Shown: one piece after another, positions 25,940-38,284 of the stretch
Position numbering within the stretch: the first letter of the stretch is position 1
Layout of the letters: each line of letters opens with the position of its first letter
Assembly: GCA_907163375.1 (NCBI GenBank)
Contig: CAJQUW010011313.1
Span: 72,501 to 136,500 of the forward strand
Source: Prostheceraeus crozeri
Lineage: Eukaryota; Platyhelminthes; Polycladida; Euryleptidae
DNA: 64,000 nucleotides
Direction of reading: 5' to 3'
Notes under the pieces: generated by a model
What the model was told of the DNA's origin: nothing
Databases searched by the model: none
What the model saw: only the letters and a program-made list of their open reading frames with translations
Made by a program: the position numbers and the translations under genes

Positions 25940-27690
25940 ACTCAGTGCGGATTGCACACGCAACGCACTGCGTGATCTCACTTCCCGAGCTGATGGATGT
26001 AAGAAAATTTTCACGCAGTAAGTTATCAATCAATCTATTCACACGCACTGAGATAAAAATCAACCCGCAGTAAAGTTAGAATCAGTCAAACTTTTTCTCC
26101 ACGCAGTGAAATGGAAGCATCTGGCACAAATAGGTATTCCAATCCCGGGATTGTAGAGTCATAATCCCGGGATTGAGAAATTAACAATATAGCTGTATTC
26201 TGTCTGAAGTAAGACAACTCGGTGAAGATAGAACTACCAGAAATCCATACACGATAGAAATAGGCACTTAAATAAAAACAAAATAAAAATACTCATACAA
26301 AACTTCAATATATTCAAAAACACTTCAATATAATCGTCAACCTTGCGTTTTCAATAATCCATTGGTGAGGCTTTTTGAATAAAGGTCAAAACTTAAATTT
26401 GAGCTTCTCATCTGCCAAAGCTAAAAATATTTGAAAGCATGACCAATTTGAAGAATACCGGGATTGAGATCTTCAGTAGGCAAATTGCTCACTTATCACA
26501 GTTTTTGTTTACATTTTTTTGCTTCTCGTTAACTCTATCCCGAGATAAACGTTTTCAGGAAGAATTATTATCATTTGACCACAGTTGTTATTCACAGCAT
26601 TAGCTTAGCTTGCGGTAAAAAGGCATATAAAAGATTCTTCAATCGCGCAATCCCGAGCTTGGGATTTTGGAATCTCAATGTGCTAGTGCAATGCATTGAG
26701 GAAATAGCTGTGATTTTGATTATCTTGCAATTTCACTTGTACCTACAGCTGGTGTGTCTATATTTTGTCAATCTCGATCACGGGTCAGAGTTTGTGATCC
26801 AAAATCTCGGGATCAAGAAAAATCGGAATTGTGTAGGCAGGCTCTAATCCCGGATCTTCACTCTACCAATCCCGAATCTCAGGAAATTGCATGAAGGCGC
26901 AAAAATCAGAAATTCGCAATTTCTCCTTGCTACCGGTACTCTCAACGTTGCCGCTGTCAATTTGTGCACAAAGCGGAACAAACTTTAAGTTGACTTGTCA
27001 ATTGCGATATTATAAGTAAACCAACTTTTAACAATCCCGACTCTCTACTCTTCCCACATCCCGGTATCCCATATCAGTAACACACACATTTGTCTTGTCA
27101 TACCATATTTACTATTCTACTCAATCCCGGAATCTCGTGACCGAGACTTTCCGTGAAATCTCTACCCTGTAATGCATGTGATTAGAAAATATAAATGGCA
27201 AAAGTATATAATCACACATACAAGTATGTTGATAGAACTGTATTATATATGCTACAAAATTGAATTAGTAATTCAAATAAAGATATCCAAAAGTATTTGA
27301 AAATCTCTTCGGTTTCCAGTAGCGAAACGGTATAAAACATCCATAAAGTACTACCAAAATAACAGCTAAATTAATAAATTAATCCTTGGATTTCGGGATT
27401 TGCACAAGCCCACGGAATCCTGGGATTGCAATCCGTACCGGTATCGAATGCTATCATCATATATCTGATAATATAAAAAGAAATGTTCACGCATCTGTGT
27501 GCGAAGAAGTATATTTGATTGCAGATGCGACAGAGCGTGAAATTTCAAATAAGTAGGGGAAATCCAGGTCATCACAAATTGACGCAGTGAAGAAAATGCG
27601 CTCTTCGGAATGAGTATATTCCAGCCTTTACTGAACATCACGCTCCAGTTGCCAATCCTTGTAGATTGACAATCCCAACTTGTAGATTGA
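25940..27690. repeat. motif-dense region: AATCCCGGGATT and CACGCAGTGA
   Basis: CACGCAGTGA or close variants occur at about 25965, 26013, 26042, 26069, 26100, 27487 and 27581. Between and after them, AATCCCGGGATT or its halves occur at about 26140, 26163, 26457, 26649, 26810, 26846, 26868, 27032, 27057, 27123, 27393 and 27418, and more weakly at 27672. Both orientations occur. The intervening DNA is ordinary AT-rich sequence. The concentration of CACGCAGTGA at the two sides suggests one element of about 1.7 kb with subterminal repeats, but no clean ends or target duplication were found. Confidence 0.65.
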
Positions 27691-27736
27691 AGCAACAATT
27701 TACTGCTCTAACAAATGATGATTTGACGGCCACTGC

Positions 27737-27905
27737 TCCACTGGGGGCTTAGACGGTGCTGACATACTCACGCCTATAGCTAGAGCGCTGTGAACCTTCA
27801 GCTCGGTTGTCTTCATATCCACTTCCAATGACACTTTCAGGGCTCGACCACTGGAACGAAAGATCGCTAGCCCAAGTACTTGACCACTGCAGCACGGCCG
27901 TCACC
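27737..27905 (-). mobile_element. SINE family A, copy 4
   Basis: Minus-strand copy with B box GGTCGAGCCCTGAAAGTGTC, AGAGCGCTCTAG-like body and the 3' motif GTCAGCACCGTCTAAGCCCC. The head is worn (GTGCTGCAGTGGTCAAGTAC) and AGGAAGGGCATCC has decayed. Confidence 0.8.
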
Positions 27906-28773
27906 AATTTTTTGACAGATGACAAAGATGCTGCTAGTGTACTATGTCACATGCATTTATTTAATTGCTTAAATATCGTCTTTAGCATTCAAATGTACAG
28001 TGAATAAATTTATTTTGCTTTAGTCTACAACGATGATTTTGTTGATACGACATGAAAAAATCAATCAATGAAATTGGTCTGTCATCTAGTATTTCCAACG
28101 AAAGTCAATGTTTGACAATTGATTCAGTTTCTTAAAACATGACAGCACCGCATTAGCATTGCATTATCAAGCTTTTCTCCATCAGAGCCAAAATATTCAT
28201 ACTACGCTTATGCTGATTTGCGAATCTCATCGGCCTTCTTAGCAAAGTTGGCATTTGACCTTGTCGTCAATAGGGAACATCGTCAAATTTCTCCAGTATT
28301 CGTCATTTTGGACTTTACAAGATTCGCTCGGATATTGCTTTGGATAGAATGAAGCACGACTTTATTGACACTATCAGGCGATCCTTAGAAGCAATACAAT
28401 TAATATTAACGAATATTGTCATTCGCCTCAACATTCAAGTGCTAGAAGATTTCGTTAAATGAGACGAGTGAGAAATCACGCGAATAACTGAAATATATTA
28501 CACCTCGGATGACTCACTGATAGTTGACATAGGAAATTTTGAAGAAGTCAGCAGTTTTAGAAGACTTCAAACGACAGAGTGGAGATTTCATGATCGACAT
28601 GGCGCGTAAGATACATTTGATAGGTAAACCTGGGATCGTTCTTATTTTCTTTCAAACATGGAGATAAAAGAAGGCATTTGGAAGCCATTGAAAGTCATGC
28701 TGTTATGCAACATTCTTCCATGAACACGGAGCAGTGGCGTGATGACGCACAATTATCAAAACAATCAGTTAAT

Positions 28774-28958
28774 GGTAGAGTAGCTCAGTTGGCAAAAGAC
28801 TAAAAGTAGGTGCAGAGGGTCCATGGTTCGAGACTGTCCCCGTGGGAGAGGGAGTTCTAGCGTCCACCAAGTAGGACCTGGCAGTGCTCGAAGACTGTCC
28901 TCTAGTTACTTGCCCCCATTACTTCTTACCTTTGATGGGGAAAGGGAAAGAAAAAAAT
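28774..28958 (+). mobile_element. tRNA-derived SINE, family C, single copy
   Basis: A box GAGTAGCTCAGTTGGCAAAA and B box GGTTCGAGACT at 28825-28835 are close to tRNA consensus. They are followed by an unrelated body (CAAGTAGGACCTGGCAG, CTTACCTTTGATGGGG) and an A-rich end (AAAGGGAAAGAAAAAAATGA). No second copy in the window. The tRNA-like part cannot fold as a full tRNA gene as far as I can see. Confidence 0.7.
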
Positions 28959-29485
28959 GAATACTAAAAATTAAATTTGGACATGGGCACTAGACATGAA
29001 AAAATTGTCACAAACAGGAAAGAATAAAAACAGGAAAAACTGCATTTAATATTGCCTATCAATTAATTTCAATTGGCGACTTCAGCGATCAACTAATTGT
29101 CAATGATCGCAATTAATTGTTAGATGTCACAACTAGGTCAGAATACTGAGTTCTGATTACTGAGATCCTTATACAGATTACTGAGATTGATGATGAGATC
29201 CCTAACCTCGCATTTAGAAGAAATTCTTGATTCAGGCTTCAATGCAGTTACATTAATTCACATGCAACATGTTCAAGCATGTGCATGCTGCACGACGTAG
29301 GCCCACTTATATTTACATTGACTTCATCCTATTTTGCATACCCTGGCAGGCACACGAATATCAACAAAACCTTAATAGTGTTCCGGTATTGCATAATACA
29401 ACAAATAATATGATAGCTCAAGTAAATGGACATAAACAATGTGATCGAGTTATAACTTAAACTTCTACTAATGGGTGGTATCTTC

Positions 29486-29640
29486 CCATAAGCATGGGCG
29501 CAGACGAGGGGGCTTTGGACCCCTCCAAAAATTTCTGAGTTGTTTAACCAAAAGAAGCATTGCACACGTTCTCCTATTGAAGAATCTTACAACCATCAGT
29601 GGCGCAGCCAAGGGGAGGGGCTTCACGAAAATGCAGTAAT
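29486..29640 (+). repeat. two hAT-like left-end remnants
   Basis: CATGGGCGCAGACGAGGGGG near 29494 and CAGTGGCGCAGCCAAGGGG near 29598 both look like CAGTGGCG-type hAT termini followed by G-rich or C-rich tracts. No right end or duplication was found for either. Confidence 0.4.
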
Positions 29641-32600
29641 TTAGGCAATTATTTTCAATACCGGTAGAAATATATAAGAAACTAAATTAAACGCCAGGAT
29701 ATTTGGTATTAATTTAGCATCATAACTAATGGGATTGAAAGCTTGGAAGGCCCTGTCGCAAGCTTAGAAGCGTATGTAAATCGGTTCCAGAATAAAATCA
29801 TCAATATGACGTTAATTTAACTTTGAGATGAGACTGATATTTTAAGATTGGATAAGGTCAATAATAAAACCAATAAATTTGCAATGCAATTAAATTCTAA
29901 CTCAAAATAAATTTGTAGCTAGACAAACATTTCCAATCAATTTGTTGCTCGAACTAAATTGCAATGTAATTATTTTTTTCCAATTCCTAATGACGGACAT
30001 TTTTTGGCGAGGTGGATTACATCTGCACACGTAGATAGCCCTCCAGGCATTAGGCAGTGGGAATTAATATGTCTACTACTTTTGAGCAAAGCAGAAACGA
30101 TGTGAACAATTTCAAGTGATTTTTTTTGAACAGTTGAAAATTGATTTATCGAACGAAGGGAGACACTCATCCAACCAAATTGTCATAAAACTAAAAGGCT
30201 TTACAAATGCTTTCGACAGCTTGGTATGTCGGATCAATGGAGATTTTAGTCATGTGTTCGTATCATTGATGAGAATATTCCTACTAATCAGAGCAATTGT
30301 CCACAGCCGGAAAGTTCTCAGACCGTCATAATCAATTAATATCGGAATAACAACTTACGGAAGTTTCGTGGTCGGTTATCGGCACTCAATCACTACGAAA
30401 GTATTAATTGAAACTATCAATCCTATTCCTCCCTGTTATCAATACATTCATAATCTATGAAAAACAATTACCAAGAAACAATTATATCTTGCGAATCTAA
30501 AGCCTAAAATATATCAAAAACACTGTTAGTCTGGGTTTTCTTCGCTAAAACGATCTCCTCAAGCGAAAAAATAAATTACACTGATAAATTGACTTACATA
30601 AAGGAAGTTTTAAAAAAGTTCTTAAGTGTAGATAGGCTATTCATTACATCAACTTAGATTTACACTATATATTTTATCAAATTCTGCTGATAAGGAAAAT
30701 TATTTCAATGTCAATGAAAATTAAATCTGTTATGATAAAATGTCTTGACTGATCCTGGATGCTCAATAATTGGAAGATGCCTCGGGTATTGATTGATCTT
30801 AGCATTACTTGTTTAATGAAATTTATTCCGTCGGCACTTATCTTAAAATAGTCCGTTGATGCTGACAGAAGTTTTTCCAGCAACAAATAAAAATTCAAGA
30901 TACAAATACTTGATTATGTCTTATTTTAGTAACTAATTAAAAATGAATCGGTTCTATTCAAATTCTTCATGGCATTATTCAGTAAAATAAAAAAAACTAA
31001 GAGCAGCTGATGCACTGTTGAAAGCGACAGAGTCATAGAAGATTATCTTGATTACCAGCAGCTGATAATGGGCGTGTGCAATAATTCGTCATTAAAATGT
31101 CATAGCGTTGATGATAGCGCGATGAAACCTATCGATATGAAGTGTTTAATGAGACAAATAAAACTTCCAGGGATGGCATATTTATAATTACATCCATTAA
31201 ATCATCAATTATACCTGCAGGACATCCAACTTTAGAAATACAAAATACGTGATGCACTGCCACATGTACAGCATTCCACTGCATCCGTCAAGTAAACACA
31301 ATCACTGCTAATGATCTATATCTCAACATTGCTACACAGAAATGCAACTTGGATGTGATTCCGATGGACAGTAGTCATTATGCTAGCCGCTGATTGAGCA
31401 AGCAGCCACCTACACGGATAGATACCAAAATCACAGTATAATACGGTCAAATTATTACAGAATTTGTGAAGCAGATGAAGAAAGCGCGCACGAAGCAACG
31501 ACCTTCGATGATGCAATGGACTGAATACACCGTGACACGCAATATTACCTAAGAATAGTAAAACACATTCTGGTTTGTGCTTACACACAGCAAGATACCC
31601 TACGATAAAGCAAATACATACGAGCGTTCACATGCAAGCGGCGTACACAAATCTACTTTTGTTTCAAAGCTACACCTTTGATTTACCAACAGCATAATCA
31701 TTCAACCAGTAAATATTAAGAAACCAATGGTTTCCAAGCAAAGACTTAAGTTTCAAGCGTTGTCAATTCAATTTCATGACCAACAACTAAACAAACCAGG
31801 ACAGTTCCTTTCATAAACTCTGAAGTATTGCAGCAAATTTCGTTAGGTGATGAGCTGTCAATCAGATACAACAAGTTGGATACAAAAGAAAACGGTTAGA
31901 AATGAAGTTGATCAGCAGAGAAAAATGGAAACAGGTAGAAGAATTTGTTCATTACGGGCCCTCTTACAATGCAAGAAGGAAACCGGCAACCAGTATCGAT
32001 ATTCAGTGGGGCCCTGGAGGAGAGGGTGTTGATATATTATTTCATGCCGTAGGTCGGCTGTATTCTTAAGGTGACTGACAACTGCTTCTGTAATAAGAGT
32101 TATGTTCATCTCCAAGAATTCTGATCTAAGGCATTGGGTTAATTGTTATGTCACTTGTCTGAAGCTGACGCTCAATGACAAGACAAGATGACGCCGTTTT
32201 TAGTAGCGAGGGCTCTTGATCAATGTAAAAGTACATTGATGAGCTTTGGCTTTTATTCACCTTTTAATACTCTCTGTGATGAAAAAAAGCACATTTCACT
32301 GCGAGTTGATAATTATAGATAACTTACTGAGTGAAAATAAGTTTCACATCAGATTTTTATCTTTCAAAAAATCGGATTTCGATCTTTTGTCATTGTACAA
32401 CAGAATCAACTACATGCATGTAATCGCATGAGATGCCTGTAGTTAAGAAAATTTAGTACCTTTACAATATGTCATTACTATGATGTTCGCTAAATAACCT
32501 GCATATGTAAGCTTTGTGCCACTATGTTTATCTCTGCTTATAAAATATTGCATGTAGCCACTTCATGCCTTTAAACTAATACAAGCATGTCGTTTTCTTC

Positions 32601-33995
32601 ACGTAATCAATTATGTAATATGCGTCATTAAAAGCACAGCGTCACCTTCTTCAGCAGGAAATCATCAGTTCATCAATAGAGCAACAACCTGATAGCTCAT
32701 AATTTCTAAATTCTTCCTGAATCAGACAAGGCGATATTTGATATCATGAATGCACTGTAGGCTTGCATACGTGAATAGACAGAAACGGCTGTTTTATCTT
32801 GTTGAGGTTTGCCAGCACTTTCCCCACGGACATATTCATTGTGCGGAATAGTGTGAATAATGAAAATGAGATATAATTAACATCAATTTTCCTTTTCTGG
32901 TGGGTGTTGACCTCCCAGTGGGTTCATTATGCGTGAGCATGGACTCTTAGACAAGAATACTCAAACCGCTGAATGATCCTAAAAACATAAGTAGTACATT
33001 CATTAACGTGAGAACACCTAGTTTCTTTATATATATATATATATATATAAACAGACTTAAGGTATCTGACTATGATTTAATCCACAATGAAAACGCCCCA
33101 GTTCAATTTAAGTCTTATTCAAAACTTTTCATTACAAGGGGTGTTGTCAAGGTCAATCAGACGTAAAATTAGAAGTGATAATTATGAAATATAATCATCT
33201 GTGAATAAAACATGTTGCTTAACTTTTTCTTTGATAATCTACACAACAAAGAAAACGATAACACAATTAGAAACTAAATCTCAGAATCCACTTGCATATT
33301 TCCATAAATATTCCTACAATAGCTATGATGGCAAACTAAGCGAACGCGCTGACAATACGATACTCAAATAGAAAAAAAGCTATGGGGACTGATAAACTGA
33401 TTAGACATTTTCGGTTAGAAAGAACTACATCCGACCACAGTTTGCCAAAACCTGGCGCTTATCAGTTAAAGAAATAATCGATTTCTTTCCATTCAATTAA
33501 GGGAGCCGACTTTGACGGACACGTTTTTGATATGGTCCTTAGAGCGTTTTTTCCTCTGATGCGGCAAAGAACTTTCTTCTCACTTTAAAATATCTATAGA
33601 TGAAAATTAAAATGCATAGAGCAAAGTGGCCAGACATTTTCAAAAATAAGTAAATTAGGAGTCCATCCCAAATGCGATCCTCAAACCGATCCTATCTACA
33701 CACGTGCAGCTGCAAATACACTCGCATGAATTTAGACATATATCTCCCGCATCACTGGGTTGAAGAAATTTGACCTGTGATTTGAGCTAACTGCTATCAT
33801 CGATCGAAATGGAAGTACAAGTACATTGAAAAGTACATATAATTGTGTTTATCCTACCACAAACAAAACAGACATCGGAGTTGAAGGACCATATCTTCCT
33901 GCTCTGTTAGCTGTGGACATTTTAACCGAAGCACTTTTTATCCGAATTACTTCTTGACCAAGTTCATGTATTTCAACTAAAATGACTGCAGCGGT

Positions 33996-34175
33996 CAACG
34001 TCACTACTCCCCGTACTGGGGGCTTGTCCGGTGCTGACACAGACTTTAATCTGGAGCGTTATGATCTTTTAGTCCGGATGTCCTTCCTGAAGACCTCCTA
34101 TGACACTTTCGGGGCTCGACCTCTCTACCGAAGGATCGCTAGGCCAAGCACTTCACCAGTTTGCCACAAAGACCA
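33996..34175 (-). mobile_element. SINE family A, copy 5
   Basis: Minus-strand copy with AGTGCTTGGCCTAGCGATCC, GGTCGAGCCCCGAAAGTGTC, AGGAAGGACATCCGGACTAA, ATAACGCTCCAG and GTCAGCACCGGACAAGCCCC, then GGAGTAGTGACGTT. The A box is worn (TTTGTGGCAAACTGGTGAAG). Confidence 0.87.
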
Positions 34176-35034
34176 CTTAGAAATAGAAGCATAGTGAATA
34201 TGCAACACACAAATTATATCCACGAAGACACTCGTTTTTCGACACTGACTTTGAGTTGTATCGTGCATATTCATTCAACCGTACCAGCGCTCTTATAAAT
34301 GGACAGCTGCTGACATTGAAACAGTCCGGAAAACTCAACTGACACAGTCATGATGATATCTATCATGAGAAGTGCAACATTTAATTGGAAGGCAAACACT
34401 TGCAGAAAACATCGTCACTAAATTCTAACTGAAATCATAAATTATAGATAATTTTGTCACTTCTATATAAACGAATCGGAACAATATCTTACATGAACTC
34501 CTCAAATATGTCAAATATATTTATCAACAAGCTACTCAACTCTGAGTAGAAGGTAAATATAAATCACTACGAGTGACGAAATGAACTAATGAACGTTGTT
34601 GAGTTGAAGGTGGCAAAATATTGAGCAAATAGCGACGAACTTTCTCATCCATTATCTCATATTTATAGATGTCATTTCACTGAATTATGACAGCTAGTCT
34701 GTATTTTTCAACAGTATGAACTTCTGAAGATAGACAGGTAATATACAAGTGCGAGTATAATGCCAAACCTTGGGAACAATTCGCTAAATTTACTATCTAA
34801 TACGTGAATAAGCAGACTGAGGCATGGCTGAGCCAACCATTGATGAAAAGACAGGTCGGATTTTGATCCGTATACTTTGAGTAGAATTCGAATAGAAACT
34901 GGAATGAGATTCCAATAGTGAAATGGCTTGAAGAGCGATACCAAATTTTTTAATTATATAGATACTTACTGACATTGGATATTAATAATCAACTCCGTTG
35001 GCTCGAAAAAATATATTCTCGCGAGCCTAAGGGC

Positions 35035-35775
35035 CGTGTCCTTGATCAGTTCACTTCAATTCAGTTAGCCGTAGCCCTAAGGGGGAGGAGTGCGTGAGCA
35101 TTTCTCTCTAACACAGTCCTCCTCGCTCAGTCGATTCCTCCTCTCCAATCGAGAATGTTGGAAATCCACTCTGTCTCTCTTCTTCCATGTCTGCTTTTCA
35201 CACATATTTCTCCTTCGATAGTTGCCAGCACCAGGCTGTCTCCTCTTCCAGCAGCCATACCTGCGAAGCTTTCTTTGACATGCTTCAACATTTCTTCGTC
35301 TTCCGCGATTCCAATCTTTCTCCTTACCCATTCGTTCGTGCGCCTTTCCGTCCAACTAACTCTCAAAACTCTACTCCAGAGCCACATCTCAAAAACATTG
35401 ATCATCCTTTCCTCTGCTCTCCTCAGAGTCCAAGCTTCACATCCATAAAGAGCAGCACTCCACACTAATGATTCTGCCAGTTGTGCCTTGATTTTAATAC
35501 TGAGGTCTGCTGACTTCCATATTTCAGAGAGTCTAGCAGCTATGCTTCGCGCTTGTCCGAATCTGACTTTGATGTTCAATGCGATGTCTCCTTGTGTGAT
35601 GTAAGAACCTAAGTACTTGAACTTTTCAACTTCATCTATTTCTTCACCATTGACATGAAACATTGACAATCATCGTGCTTGTCTTGACACTGTCAATCAA
35701 GAGACCCATCACTTCGCTAACCCGCTTTAGCTTCTCTGTCATGTCCTCCATCTCTTCTCTGATCAGGTGAATACA
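35035..35775 (-). pseudogene. LINE 3' end, reverse transcriptase C-terminal region (RTE-like)
   Basis: This is a 5'-truncated non-LTR retrotransposon tail. The main frame (180 codons, 35669 down to 35127) contains VNGEEIDEVEKFKYLGSYIT, LVWSAALYGCEAWTLRR and FEMWLWSRVLRVSWTERRTN. These are the usual motifs after the catalytic part of LINE reverse transcriptases of the type often annotated as endonuclease-reverse transcriptase. Farther 5', another frame gives EDMTEKLKRVSEVMGLLIDS, which normally runs into this region, so there is a frameshift near 35670. The catalytic YADD box and the endonuclease are missing, and homology stops near 35775. The clade (RTE or a relative) is a judgement from memory. 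Confidence 0.85.
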
Positions 35776-36984
35776 ATTGCAGTCGCTTAACAAAGGACAA
35801 GATCCGAAAGCTCGCGAGAGTAAATTTGCTTTTCACCCACCGAAGTGGATCGATCTAAGTAAACAACTGTCCGTGGACTCCTCCATTTGCTATTCAAATG
35901 TTTGGTCTCACACTCAGAAGCCACCGCTACGATGAATTGTGTGAAATACGAGTATTAGATATCTCATTAGTTCTAGAAGTGAAGGACTATCGTTGCCAAA
36001 AGACGGGAGGAAACCAAACAACTCGCTGTGCGTTAGAGCCGTTCCTGGGAATGAAGGATAGATACTTAGACTTCTTTGGAATTGGCATTACTTATGACGG
36101 TGAATACGGCAATGATTGATTAAGAGTTTTCTGCCAATCCTTCCGTTTTGCGGAAATGATTCGTTCATTACAGTACGTTTCATTCATATATTGCTGGATT
36201 TACACTCAGCGAAGGTGAAGCCAAAAGTTGATTGCAGTTCGGATGCAATAAGAGACGGATTCATTCTAGCTGTATTTTTAGCGATTGACTCACTTAATGC
36301 GGCGAAATAAGTCTCACAAGTTCGTGAAAGAGTAAGCACCAAGTCATTGGCATGGACAGAAGTGCTTGTGTTGGAGTGCAATTCGTGTCGAGCAGTCTCT
36401 TAGTCTAGTGAAAGTATTTCGTCTGTTGCACAACATCAAACTCATCACCAATGAAACATAACAAATAAAGATTAATACAATCGGTAGAAAGAGTGATATT
36501 CGATTGACGGAACTATAGAAATCCGACGAAATACGAGTACAAGATATATAATAATACATTATTAATACATTACGTCATATACATATACTGCTGTCATGAC
36601 AACAGTGCCCAAACAATGGCGGCTTCCAGTGGTTGATGCTGCTTAGGTACCGGTACCTCGTCCATGTACCTTGTAAAGATTCACGGTTAATATCATTCTT
36701 TTTAAGTAGAAAAACAATCAGAGAAATAGCGTCGCCTTACCCCCGTGAACTTACAACTACTTCATGCTTCACAAAATTAATTCTTAAGACAAAGTTATGA
36801 GTTATCTCTCCCCCCTCCGCACGTTTTCAAAATTGTCTGAAATCGTCACAAAACTTTAAGTACACGTAGGTGAGGATAGTTTCCACTCACATGTCAGAAT
36901 CTATGCAAATCAAGCGAGTACTTTCTGATTTAGAGACGATAACTTCAACTGTCAGTAAAATTATATTGATCTGACACTAGGCTC

Positions 36985-38284
36985 CAGAGATGGAAACGGG
37001 TAGGTAGTGTGACCCGTGACCCACAGACCCGCGGGTCTGTCCCGGGTCAGGAACAGAAGGCTCAGAAACGTGACCCGCAATTGTTCAAAAAAGTATATGA
37101 ACTTTTACTTTCATTTCATCTATCTTATAGCGATATACAGAGACTTTGTTGAAAGATTACTGATGTGAAGGCACGCTCACGTAGCAAATAGCCTACCAGT
37201 AATAATTTGATATTCGTATTGACAGCACAAGCTATATTTCGAAACGACAGACGCTCAAACACATTCTGCTAGTTTATAGGCCTGTCAATTGTCTTCTCCA
37301 CGTTTAAAAAGTTAACAAAAATAGTGTATAACATTCTGTTTTATAAGGATTAATGCCTATTGATAATCAAAATGAAATTGGGATCAAGTAAATGAGATAT
37401 ACTAATCAAATCATTATATTTCGACAGATAATTTTTTCCTCTGGCATGTGACTAAATTGACCTTATAGTTCTCATTCAGTTATGTTAATTCAACAAAATA
37501 AGTAAGTAAACAAAGTCGAGGTTTACAGAAAATTAGTTCTTTAAGAATCGAAGTATTGTGAAATTGTCCGGCATAAATGCTATGCTATACATACTAGGGC
37601 CTACCGTAATTCACGTAATATTGAAGGCGATAGTGCATGCAGTAAAAAAATTATTATTTTTCGGAGCACAATCTGGCGGCAATGGTCGGCACTCAGAAGA
37701 TAAAACGATCGGGCATTATTGTTGTTAAATGCGAGGTGGAATGAATTCTTTGATATGCATAAAATCATCCAAAATTTGATTAAATCGTTTGCAGAGTCGT
37801 CTTAATGATCTATACATAAATGTGTGACCGCCGGACCCATAACATCCGTATTATTAGCTTCTGAATGATTTATATTTCTAATGATTTTTATACGGTTTAC
37901 AGCATGTATATTTACAAGGGCAAAGGCGCATTTGAATAAAAAATACACTCATATACAAAGTAACTTATATATATTTTAGCGTCCGATTGAATAGAACAGC
38001 TTTTAGATCATGTTTGAGAAAAGTGATCAGTGAAAATATAGCCCATACGGTAGGTCATATTCATTATATTATAAACATTATTATAATGCTTCCAAAACTA
38101 GCCTGTGATATTTAATTAGTATATGTTTCCACTAACTAAAGACGACAGATGTAATGATTCGCTTGAAAATGACTGACCCGCACTAGACCCGCACGGGTCA
38201 CGCGGGTCTGACTACAGACCCGTTACCCGGCTGACCCGCCAGGAAAACGCCAGATGGGTGACCCGTGACCCGCTTCCATCTCTG
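36985..38284. mobile_element. hAT-like element with GACCCG subterminal repeats, 1300 bp
   Basis: Begins CAGAGATGGAAACGGGT and ends ACCCGCTTCCATCTCTG, nearly perfect 17-bp inverted ends. Just inside both ends GACCCG or CGGGTC recurs many times (GTGACCCGTGACCC, AGACCCGCGGGTCTG on the left; CACGGGTCACGCGGGTCTG, GGGTGACCCGTGACCCGC on the right). Dense subterminal repeats of this kind are known as transposase binding sites in hAT elements. The flanks AGGCTC (36979-36984) and AGGCTA (38285-38290) suggest a 5-6 bp target duplication. The interior is AT-rich without a transposase frame. Confidence 0.85.
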
